NCBI GenBank assembly: GCA_964019165.1
Contig: OZ025271.1
Location: 14,363,759-14,427,758 of the forward strand
DNA: 64,000 nt
Source: Mastigias papua
Lineage: Eukaryota; Cnidaria; Scyphozoa; Rhizostomeae; Mastigiidae
Direction of reading: 5' to 3'
Under the pieces are notes generated by a model, which saw nothing but the letters and a program-made list of their open reading frames with translations, did not search any database and was not told the origin of the DNA. The translations under genes and the position numbers were made by a program. Below, in pieces: positions 37,401 through 49,400 of the stretch. Within the stretch, counting starts at the first letter, position 1, and each line of letters begins with the position of its first letter.

Positions 37401-40400
37401 AAACTTTAGTAGAGTCTTATTTTCAAGGTGTATACGACATGAGAAACAGCCTGTAGGTCCTTATTTTGGTAGGTTCTTATATGCGGGAGATCTAATGTAT
37501 ATCATTTAAGAATTTAAAAACCTACAACGTACTTTGCCTAATAAACACTGAAAAGACACTGAGTCATCGGGTCCTAACTGCATACGGTGTTTAATATTCA
37601 ACATATATACAAGAAGATAAGTAATATTCATCTCACACTAGATGCATATTATTACAGTATATGGACAACTATTGTAGAAGCATCAGCATAAAGCATAGCA
37701 ACTGTCACATGCAAATAGCATCCCACATGCATTTATGCTTGCAAGCATTTTTCTTGTCAGTGCACTTTAAAGACAGTAAAGGAAAACATTCAAAACATGC
37801 AGACAGAAACCGAAGTCTAAAGTGTATCTAAATAGAGCCAACATATTACATATAAATGTAAAGCACCATGATTTTGAAGCAATATGGGATCTTTGTGGTA
37901 ATATATTGTACATCACTGTTAGCTGATATTTCTCCACTAGCACGTGGTTGCATAAATTGGTTTTTGGAACAGCACAAGGGATTGTAATCATTTGTTGATA
38001 AAAGAAAGAAATCTTAACAGTAATACAGTGGTAGAAGAGCAATGAGTAGAAAATCGCATACATTTCAGCTAACATATGAAATTGTAGGTGAATGCGCAAG
38101 TGCTGAAGTAAAAATATGTGTATTAAAACATCTTACCCAATGCCGTCCCTGATGGAATCTGGAGTCAATGATTCAAAACTTGTATTCTATGATTTGCAAG
38201 TACAGTTTAGAACCAGGAAGCACGAACTTTACTAGAAGTCATGACTTCAACAAACAGAGCTAGAGAGTATGTCTTTGTTGATTTAATTTAAACATACTAA
38301 CAAGTGAAAGCCTTATAGCAGTTGCATCCAAGAAATAAATTACCATATTGATGTAAATTGAAAACCAAGATTCTATTTAGGACTGCACAGATGACGCTTT
38401 ATTTAAAACTTAATGTGTACGGCAAATTAATTGAGGCCAAAAAACTTAAGCTACAGTTCAAAGCCACTAATAAAATAATAAGGTAGCATCCATATTATGT
38501 TGGTTATTTCTTGAAGTAAATTTAGTTCTCTGTCGGTATTGAATGTAAAGTGTAACCAACATATGTGATAAGAGAGTTTAAATAGAGTTGTGTTACAGTT
38601 GTTCAGAGATTCGATCAGGCTCAATGGCAGGGAAGTCAAGTCTTCTCGTCCAACCAGTGGCCACTAAAGAGTGAAGTTGCATAGAAAGTTAAGTTCAGAA
38701 TATGTGGGTTTCTATCGCTCTGTTTACTTATACTATGCCAGTGTGGTTCTGCAATTGTCAAATTTGGTTGCATTTGCTGAAATTTTTCATATGCTGACTT
38801 GTTCTATGTTTTCTTTTTGTTCATGAAGAAAAATACGTATCCACAAACTTCGAATGACACGATTGAAAAAGACAGGGTTCTCAAGCAAAACTGAATGACT
38901 GCCACAGATGCCAAAAGATCATTAGAAGATGATAAGAAATGTCAAATTCTCGACAGATGTGAAGCGACATTTATTGGCAAATACGTTTCAAACTACGATT
39001 ACCCTAAGGGCATCAAGTGAGAACCCATTCCTGTAATGTGCATTGTCAGGTATGTAAGTACAGCAAGACATGTGACGTTCTTGACAGATGTGAGGCAACG
39101 GAGAATGGCATTCATGGTTCAAAGTACAAACACCCTTTGTGCATCAAGTAAGAACATGTCCCATTGTTTGTTCATGTAATTTTCCTAGTTAGCACAAGAT
39201 ATTGAACAGAAACTTGTATAAACCGTTAATTTCTTATCGTTAGTTGTATCCAAATACTAGTTAATATAGAACAACTGAATCCAGGATGATTCATATGTTT
39301 GTACTGGGGGTATGTAATCCTGCTGAATTTAGATAGTGATATATCTTGATCATTTACACCATACGTTCGATTTCATCTGAATATTAGACTGGAGACGAAG
39401 TGGCTTGAAGCAGCACTTGTATCCTTATAGGACGTTATTTGCATCGTATTGTTAGTATTTTGGACTCTCAGTGTTTAAAGAAAACTGAGGAGTGCCGTTT
39501 TGTGTTGTTTGGTTTGGTAGAGCATCAGTGGCTCCAAGAGAATGTGAGCCAACAGAATCACTATAGGCCCCAGGAAATTATAAGTATATTGTAAAGCGTA
39601 TCACACTAAGGTAACATCCACATTGTGTTAGTTGTTTGTTAAAGTAAATTTAGATCTGTGTTGATATTGAATGCAAAGTAAAGCCAATGCCATCATTCGT
39701 CATAAGCACCGTATGCTATAGTAGAGTTTAAATAGTGGTATTGTAATTGTTAAGGGATTCGCTCAGGTTCAATGGCAGGAACATCAAGTCTCCTCGCCGA
39801 ACCAGTGGCCACTCGAAAAAGTGAAATTGTATAGAAAGATAAGTTTAGAATATGTGTGTTTCTATGGGTCTGTTCTTTACTACTGTGACAGCAGCATACT
39901 CAAGACAAGAGAAGAATGAAATGCTACTTCTACATCATGAACCCGGGGAGGGCCCAAAATTATATAATCTCTTTGTATGGGGTGCCAAACAGGTCAATAC
40001 TGTCAACTCTGAAATACCTGCTGCATATCTAGATTATTTCGTCTAAACTCCATCTATTTAGTCAAAATTACGGTTATCTTGTCTGAACGCTAGTTACTTC
40101 TTCTCAACTCACTTTATTTATCCTGAACACTACACAAATTTTGCAGCATATTCAACTATTTCATCATGCTGAACTTTTTGACCTTGCTCAACTTTTTCAG
40201 CATACTCCAAGTTTTCACAATGCTCCAGTCTTCACCATGCTCAACCTTTTCACCATGCTCAACTTTTCAATTTGCCCAGCTTTGTCAAATTGCATCTCGG
40301 TCTCCATAGCTGTACAAAGCACACACCCATCCCACTTTGTGCTAAATGCATAATCTTGAACTAATCCTCCTCTCCTGTCCAAAGCTAATCTTGCTTTATG

Positions 40401-43400
40401 AGTTGGAACTTTCATTGTATGAAAGGTACTTAGAATAATTAAATCTTTGCGAATAATGTTCGTTTTAACCATAGCTACTTTACGGTACTTGGTCGATGGC
40501 CTGAAGTGTGTAGTATAGTTACTCCTTGAAGCTGTAGATGGTGGTCTAAAAGTTGGGAAGAGTCTTCTACGTTCAGATGATTCAATCTGTCTGCATCAGA
40601 TGGGTGCAGTGCTTGAGGTTAGCAATGATTATGCCATATTATTAACATGGGATTTGCTTTCCATGGCAGAGTTTATAGATATATTAATACTGCTATTAAT
40701 GCTCCCTGCCATTTTTGTATAGCTGCACAATACGTTGAGTATTGTGAAGTCCAACATGTTGAAAATGTTGAGCATGGTGAAACAGCTGAGCATTGTGAAA
40801 AGTTGAGCATGGTGAAAAAGTTGAGCATATTGAAAAAGTTGAGCATTGTGTAAAAGTCTAGCATGGTGAAAAGCTGAGCAGTGTCAATTAGAGCTAAGAA
40901 GAAACAAGCAGAAGTCAGGCACAGTGAATAGAATTCGGGATGAATAAATGGAGTTGAGAAGAGATAACTAGGGATCAAACAAAATATACACAGTTTAGGC
41001 GAAATAATTCAGGTATGCAGCAGGTATTTTAGAGTTGAAAATATCAGCCTGGTTGGCACCCCATATCATAGACTATTACAGCAATTTCCCAATCTAATAA
41101 TGACATCACAGACAGTCTATCTTTTCATTTTCCCAGAGCCTCACAATTGCTTATCAGTTACTTCAACATACCAATACCGTGAAATCTCTGCATATTAGCC
41201 ATTGCTACACAAATAATGCCAAGAATTTACAAAGCCATTCATGAGCACGTGATGAAACGGTTATATATAGCACTTGACCACCTAAAAGCTGTAATATAAA
41301 TGCAACACGATTGCAAAAATAATGTCATACCAACTTACCGGATATTGCGAACATGCACAAACGTCATGGGATGGAGCTCCAGTTGAAGGTGGAAGAGGCG
41401 GCTATAAGAGAGAATAGCATAGTATTGCATAAAAAATACATTATAACGAGTGCTATTGAGTACTCATAAAGTCGTCAACTGTTTTTGAAAGCTCTCAAGT
41501 AATTTAATCACATTAACAAACTGAGTACAGAGGAAATGGGAATTGGGTAAAAGACACTTGCAGTATAAGATAACTTTAGATAAGAGAACAACAGACTTCA
41601 TACAAGAATCTAGAGATTGTAAAGTATTAATCAATGGTGTTGTGATGGTATCCATGGCGCCAGCAGTCCTTCTTATCAACAGGTCCAATGAACATCACAA
41701 TGGAGATATGTTTGCTCCCTCTATCAATTAACTAAACGAGTCACAGGGTAAATCAACGGCTTACCTTTGAGCATGGAGTTGAAAGTAAGACCAGTTAGCT
41801 ATGTGGGAGAGAACTTCAATATTACAAAGTTCAAGTTCGACCCCTACTGGGTTTATTCACTTTATCACAATATCACCTAACAAATTAAAAAGTATGATAG
41901 CTTACTGTTGACGGTGGGAGAGCACGGTGGCGATGGTCAGATTCTTTAGAACTTGAAGGAGACTCCTACAATAGCAACATATGACAATATAAGCATACAA
42001 TCACTAATAAATTTGCATAACAAAAAGTTGCTACGATAGAGCAATACAAAATGTAGCAAAAGCAAACATTTAATTCCATGAAATGTGTGCATTACATCCA
42101 ATTCTTCAATCACTCTACAGCGACAGATGGGAAGCACTTCGCATGTTATTCAAGAATGTCATCACTTACCGTTATTGGTGGAAGATCAATGGCGGAAGGA
42201 GATGTTGAAGATGAGGGTGGCTTCTTCAATTAAAGAGAAAAAAAACAATGTAAGCTCAAAATACAACATACAAGAACATACAAAATGGAAGTCAGTATCA
42301 CAAAGTTAGATGAAATTGACCGAAGTGAAAAGTTCTCTCCTTCAATGTAGCTACTTACTGTTGATGATGGATGAGCACGGCGAAAAAGTCGCTCAATAAG
42401 CGAGGGAGAGGGAGGCTTCTATGAAAGACGAAAGAGATAACACATTCACACATGATATGAGAAGCATGAAATCATAACTGAAGTAATTAGAAAATCGAAT
42501 CAACGCATACTCTCCAATGATGAATAAACGGAGTTATTACATACAAGTTAAGAACTCACACTTTGTCACAATATCACTTAACAACTTAAAAATGTGATAG
42601 CTTACTGTTGACCGTGGGAAGTTGATAAAGTAATATACAGTTAAACAAAAGAAAAAATTTAAACGCATCCAATGTGTGCATTATATTCAATTATTCAATC
42701 AGTCTAAAGTGACAGATACAAAAAACTTCGCATGTTGTTCATGAATGTCATAAATTACTGGTAATGGTGGAAGATCGACGGTGGAAGAAGATGTTGAAGA
42801 TGAGGGTGGCCCTCTGTACCAAAAAAGAGATATTAAAAACTGTAAGCTAAAATTGCAAAACAAAAGAACAGACAAAATAGAATTCTGTATCCCAGAATAG
42901 GACTTGGGCAGAAGGCCAACTCTGACCCAGTGGTTTTGAAGTTTAGTAGGAGCAGTAGGATCATTTGATAGGAGGAGTTATCGTGATGAGAAAGTCAAGT
43001 AATTGAAAGACGATTATTGAATCTCTTTAGCATGCAGAAAGAAATGTTTTATTAGCAAGCACCAAAGTGGTACCAAAGCGTAGAATGATGGCTAAACTGT
43101 TAAATGTTAACAAGTTTAATATATTTTCGATTCTTTCACTTTGTCATCACAAGCTCTTTATCAATATACCTCAAGCAGTAATAAATCCTCGCCCTAACAA
43201 AAAGTTTTATTACTAATTATCTCCCAAACTGCTGGTAAGTGCCCCCCTATGATGCATCAGCCGAAGAGACCAAAAAGGTGAGATGTGCCATTTCATTGTT
43301 GATTATCAAGGCAAAGCTTCAGGAATGCATTTCAATGTTTTTCCTTAATAAGCTAAAGTATTTCATTAAACTAAGTAGTAATTAGTTACATAATCTATTC

Positions 43401-46400
43401 GTATTTGGTATCAAAAATCAACATTGTCCCCTATTGCTGTCCCATGGTATCTGTGGTTAAAAGATAAGATAGTTAACAGTTATTAGCTTCTGGTTCACTG
43501 TGTTATTGCACCTTTACACTCGAGTCCTATCTCTTTGGAAAGCAATATGCTAAAGTTGCTGATATGGCTGCATTTATGCAAGTGTTGATATGTATCTCTG
43601 TTTATCTAAGAGAAGTCACATATTTGCATAAATATCTGCCTTTTAGGAGAAAATGCTATTGATATTTCTTAATTAAGGCTCGTGACTCCACCCTATCAAC
43701 CTCCTGACTACGTCCTTCATGACTATATAAACTTACCGATAGGGATTAGATGGGAATCTGTAGAAGCTAATGCCTGGTGGATAGCAGTATTATTTCTGCA
43801 CAGTGGTAACTTTTCTTCGATATTTTTCTCCCTACTTTCAATTTCCATCTACAATAACAAACTAGCGGATTTCAACAAGTGCTCTCTACTGACTATCCTT
43901 CAGATACCTGGTTTCCAATCTACTTAAACTCATTTTCAATATGCACCTCCTTCCTATGCGTAAGCAAAGTAAGCAGGAATCGGCCTTCTGCATAAATCCC
44001 ATTCTGTGTCTGTATCACAAAGTTAGATGAAATCGACCGAAGTGGGAAGTTCTTTCTTTTATATAATCACTTACTATTGATATTGGAGGAGCACGGCGAA
44101 AAAGTCGCTTAATAAGCGAGGGAGGTTTCTACGAAAGATGAAAGAGATAACACATACTCACAAAACACAAGAAGCATACAATTCAATACATAAAAAACGT
44201 GTTTTACCGCGTACTCTCTATTGCTAAATAAATGGGTGTCGTCATTTACAATTTTTCCAAAAATTCTCCCACCCACCTAAGTAAGACCCCACTTATTAAG
44301 AAGATCCTGGTCACTATCAAATCTTCTTTTCTGCAACACATCTTTATTACTATCTATCTATATAAGTTTGAAGGTATTCTAAAGTTCACTGAAACTGTAC
44401 TGTTTAAGTAGCTTTGGTTACTTGAACAGTCATCTACTCTCAAGATAAAATCTCCAAACCCGATGAAGACTCCCTATCAAATACATTTATAGAAAATAAT
44501 TAATATCCTTCCTGTTGATTTGACAGAAGACAACCCAACAGATAATTTCATTCCATCAGATGCGTGAATTCCATAACATCAATCAGTTCAAAGCAACAAA
44601 GGCAGACACTTAGAATGTGAAGTACATCATCATAACTTACTGCTGATAGTGGAATATCAATCATTGGAGAACATGTTAAAGATTAGGGTGTTTCCTTTTA
44701 ATGATAAAGAAGAATTTTCGTATGAAAACAAGACAGAAGTATTAAGATAGAAGAAATATAAAAAAATGAGAAGTTCTGTTCATTAAATGTGTCCATTCCT
44801 TCAAAACTCACAATCTGCATACAGTGGTAGTGTTACTAAGATCTGCCAATCAAAACAGGCCTGTAGACAGTGGGGGGAGGGTAGGGCTGGCAGTTTCCCG
44901 AAAATAATTCGCTAAGATTTTTGTACTTCATAATGTTCCAAATAGTCGTTTTAACTTATAACATTGTGAAAATCTACAGTTTAATTTGAAAGAAATGCTT
45001 TAAACAGGTATATCCTTATGGTTTCATAGCTATTCCAATACTGTTCTTCTTGGAAATCGTTTGCTTAGTGTTGAAACCATGATCGAAGTTAGTGGATTTC
45101 AATTGAATAAATCACAAAATTTCGCAGCGGAATAAATATATATGTCAAGTTAAACTATCATTCGTAATACAAAATCACATTGCAGTCTTGCTCGCTTCCC
45201 TCACCCACAGCATCTGCCCATGGTTGTCTCACCACGAGGCATTCATTCGCTCCCTATGGGCCTGTGATGCAGTATAAAAGAAGTAATCTTACATGGGGCG
45301 AAGGGTATGAGTTAAAACCCATATACAGCAAGCCTGCTGCGTACGTGTATAACTCGAACAATTTCTACTCCTTCACATTAGCAGTGCTTGTTGAAAAGGT
45401 TAAGCATATGATCTAAGAATATATGCACTTATGATAAACTAAATTATATACCTCAGAATAAATGCTTACTAAACTGATTCGAACCAAGCGCACTTTTAAT
45501 TCCAATCTAGAGATGTACCTCCCCTGGCGCAGATTTCTATTTGGCATGCATACAGTACAGGGTAGAATTGGAGCTAAATTCCTCCATCTTGTTGAATACG
45601 TGTCAAGTTAGACTCGTCCAAAAATGAAATAGAAACTAATGAAAACTCTCAAACACATATCATCGACTTCATCTGATGCTTGTATAATTCTACCATCAGG
45701 AAGCACTTCTATGCATATAAAAGGTGCTTTCATAATACCTAAAAGGAAGCAGCCAAAACATTTTGCCTTTGGGGATTGCCCCCATAACTCCAATCCTCCC
45801 TCCTTCACTATCACAGGCACTATCATCTTCATCCCTGCCCCCCTCCCACAAAATGATACAGCTGCCTATTGGTCTGCAATATAGTTATCAGTCAAATCAA
45901 TTCTTATGATAAACTTTTTAACTCCCTACACTTTAGCAATGTAAATTCTCGCCAAAGTTTAGAGTACAATTGAATTTCATAACAAGAAACAATTTACCAC
46001 CCCAATTATCCTTTGCATATGCCGTATTGAATGACAGTCTCAATTCGATAAAACATGCCAATAAATAATCAACAATCCATTCGTTTCTCAGACTATAAAG
46101 TATCTTTTCCTCTCATCTTATATTGTTATAACCATCCACAATTGCCATCAAACTTGAATGAATATGGATGGAAGTCATTTTACTGATAATGGATAAAGCA
46201 ACGGCTGACAGGTGATCGTAAGCTCAGAAGTATTGACGAAATGAGAAAAGGCACAAAGCCAGCTCTAAAACAAGGGAGAGCAAAGCCATAGAATCACATA
46301 TCACATGGCAAGTCTACGGTTATCCAGAAAAGTTTTGAGGCTATATTCCACCACACTACTTCCAAAATGTACCCTCAGAATGGTGCCTTCTACCACAAAA

Positions 46401-49400
46401 ATCACTGACTATGGACAAATTTAAATCTCCAGAACACCGGATGGAAACGGGGGCACTTGGAGATACCTGACCTGCAAGTTTTGCAATCATTGAGAAAAGG
46501 GCCCTGAAAGTCTAAATACATGCACTTCATCTCGAGAAATCTGAGGCTTACGCAAAGTGACAGGACTCCCATATCAATTTGTTTGGACACATTTAAAATT
46601 CTCCTAAAGTTAGATATGCTATCTACACCCTCACTGCATTTCGCTTTTCGCTGCTGGTGGCAATAATCATGTTAGTATAGCCCGCAAATTGCATTGGTGG
46701 ATGTGGCTCCTAAATTACAGGGTGTGACACCTAAATTATAGGTTGTGGCTTAGGTGATACACGAAGCTAAGAAGGGAAAGGTATGGATCATTAGAAACAA
46801 AATCCCCTTGTGCCCCCAAGCCAATGCTCTCAAACTCCCAAAATGGTCCAAGCAAAATAAAAAAATATTAGAATATTAGTAAATCATCTTGATCTAGTGT
46901 CTTCATGTTAAAAATTGCCTTATCCATACTAATCAAACGATGTCACATATAAGGCATTAAAACGAGGCTTCAAACAAGACAATCAGATTTCCAAATGATA
47001 CTCAAACAAATGAGAAACTAAAAACAATGCAATTTCAAGATCATGTGAGCTAAGATGGATATATATTTTCATTCATAACATACCCTATCTCGATGATCAT
47101 CAGGTGGTGAACTTCGTGATGATTGAGATGATGTCAACTGTGGATCCACCTGCAAAAAATGCAGATGGATACATAGTCCGCAATACTAACTTTCAGACAG
47201 TGAGAGAACAGATTTTAGAAACTAGCACAGATCTGCTGTAAGAGTAGATGTTTTCCTTCATAACTACAGGATGTCTTCTTTATAAAGATGCTCAAGCATT
47301 AACAAATCAATGGAGTTCTGATTCAAGTTTTGTGCCAAATCAACCGGAAAATTTACCAATACTCTCTGATTTCACAAATAAAGAAAGAGATACTGAACCA
47401 GCCCAACTCCACTCCTCATTGCTTCCACCCCTGATTGAATAGTGGAAAGAACTCCCGTCTCCTGATGCTCCACTACGTCATCAACCTGCTGTCTCACGTA
47501 CCCTCACTATGTCGGATTGCTTAAAATGGTATAGGGGGTGAGGGGCTAAAAGCATATGTGAATGAGGGGATTTACAATACTCATATAAATCGCCGTATAA
47601 GCCAAAAACATTCCACACTAATATCCATTGGCTGACGTCATACTAACAATGTATGAACCTGTTTCAACACATATCGTTGCAATGATGTCACCTCTACTAT
47701 CTACATCTCTTGCTTGGGTGATTGCCAAAACACAAATGATCCAATTTAATTCAATTGACTAATAAAACTAAATGCCGCAAGACATTGCATCATTTGCATA
47801 TGCAGTGAAGAACATTTCCTGATTCATGGTTGAGTCTATTTGTAATGACATCATTAGAATCAAATGACCATTGAATAAAGGTCAAAGGACTACATTTATG
47901 TGAATGACATAACGATCAAAAACAGACTGGGAACCATAGTTAAAGAATGAAAAAGATGAAAACTTACAGTTAACGAAGGACGAGTGGTACTTGTGTGTGT
48001 AAGATTCTATAAGAGGAAACCGATGAAAACATTCACAAAAATATATGATGTTTAAACAAACAATTGCTTAATAACTCCAATTAATCAACAAATATTGTTT
48101 ATAATAACGATATTGCTCATGCTGAGAAAATTAGCGACATAATAATATAGGGGAATACACGAACCCAGCACAACAAGTGGCACAATTGGCGGTTGTGCAC
48201 TGGGAAGCGGATATCCCCTACACATGTATGGGTGCAAAACTCTCGAACCACAGAAGACACAGCTGTGAGGTACAGATCAAACGACAGATCTTATTGAGTA
48301 CAAACTACCCCAAGGGTTCCATCGAGATTAGGTGAAGCAACCTTGTCGCAGTGACGTCATCACGTGCTAATTAGTGATGATAATGATGATGTGATGATGA
48401 TGATGATAATGATGAGGATGATAATGATGATGATAAGTTTGTCTTCTTTATAAACAATAAGCAATTACCTTCCTATTCCGAATGACAGAAAATCAGAGCA
48501 TTTCGCCAGCATTGCGATGAGGAATAGCGAGAAAGCTCAGAGTTGACCTAATAGCTCTACATATCAAAGAAACTTAATGACGTCATCACCCGAAACGTGC
48601 ATCCGGTAAAAACTCAAAGAAACTTACTGTAGGCACTTGAAAAGTGGGTCTTCCTGCGGATGGAGAAGAACTAGAAGTTGGAGGAGCCTGAAAAAGAAAC
48701 GAAGAAAAATATTACAAAATGAGAGATAAGAGGAAATATATCATTAAATATTCATCAATCCTATTGGCCAAACAATTATATTTCTGAACAATGTAATGAA
48801 TGAAACAGCAGTGACGTCATATTACAAGAAAAAGAGCATGAATAGAACAAACTGTCAAGGTTACAAAAGGGGCACAAATGCCCAAGGCAATGAACCTGAG
48901 GAGATCCCAAAATTATAAAATATCCCATTGGTGATTGTAACAATTTCAAAATGTACTATTGAAATCAATGGGAGCCTAATTGATTTATTTGCCATGGGCC
49001 ACATATTCGCTTATCAACAACTTCTCCAGAGTTTTCCACAGCCGTTCATGATAATGTGATGAAACTGTAGAAGATACCACTAGACAATGTTATCTCAACT
49101 TACTGGATATTGGGAAGGTGTTCTTACGTCATGGGATGGAGTTCCACATGATGGTGAATGAGGCGGCTATAAGAGAAAATAGCAAAGTATCGCATAACAA
49201 AAATACATCATAACGAGTGCCATTGATTATTCATCGATTCATTTGAATGCATAGTGTATTAACAAAGCCTCGTGATGACGATGAGACAATGCAATCCAGT
49301 GTGCTTAGCCGATATCATTATACAACAAAAACAGCAGTATTGACTTGATGGAACGATGCAATTGAGTTAGAACTCAACATACCGTTGGATGATCGGCAGT

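Larger units (their letters stand above)
38470..39895 (+). repeat. ~1.15-kb tandem duplication
   Basis: 38470-38760 and 39607-39895 are similar in direct orientation with an offset of 1148-1150 bp. Shared landmarks: 'gagtttaaatag', 'tcaatggcagg', 'ccagtggccact', and 'aatatgtgggtttctat' against 'aatatgtgtgtttctat'. In both copies an ATG follows a TTTAAATA box (ORFs MAGKSSLLVQPVATKE and MAGTSSLLAEPVATRKSEIV). A second ATG 78-80 bp on opens a hydrophobic frame (MWVSIALFTYT / MCVSMGLFFTTVTAAYS). Confidence 0.7.
39978..41063. mobile_element. Foldback-type element with long inverted arms
   Basis: Ends TGGGGTGCCAA and TTGGCACCCCA, flanked by TA on each side. The arms (about 39978-40300 and 40690-41063) are inverse complements over most of their length, e.g. 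'aatacctgctgcata' against its inverse near 41020. Their inner parts are arrays of a 15-18 bp repeat (next two entries). The duplicated intron at 48.89-48.95 kb resembles the flanks joined without the element, consistent with an empty site. Non-coding. Confidence 0.75.

Noticed and set aside
45640..45740. Protein-like frame APFICIEVLPDGRIIQASDE
   Set aside because: An acceptor-like TTTTAG precedes it, but no donor fits and the phase does not match the phase-0 array.
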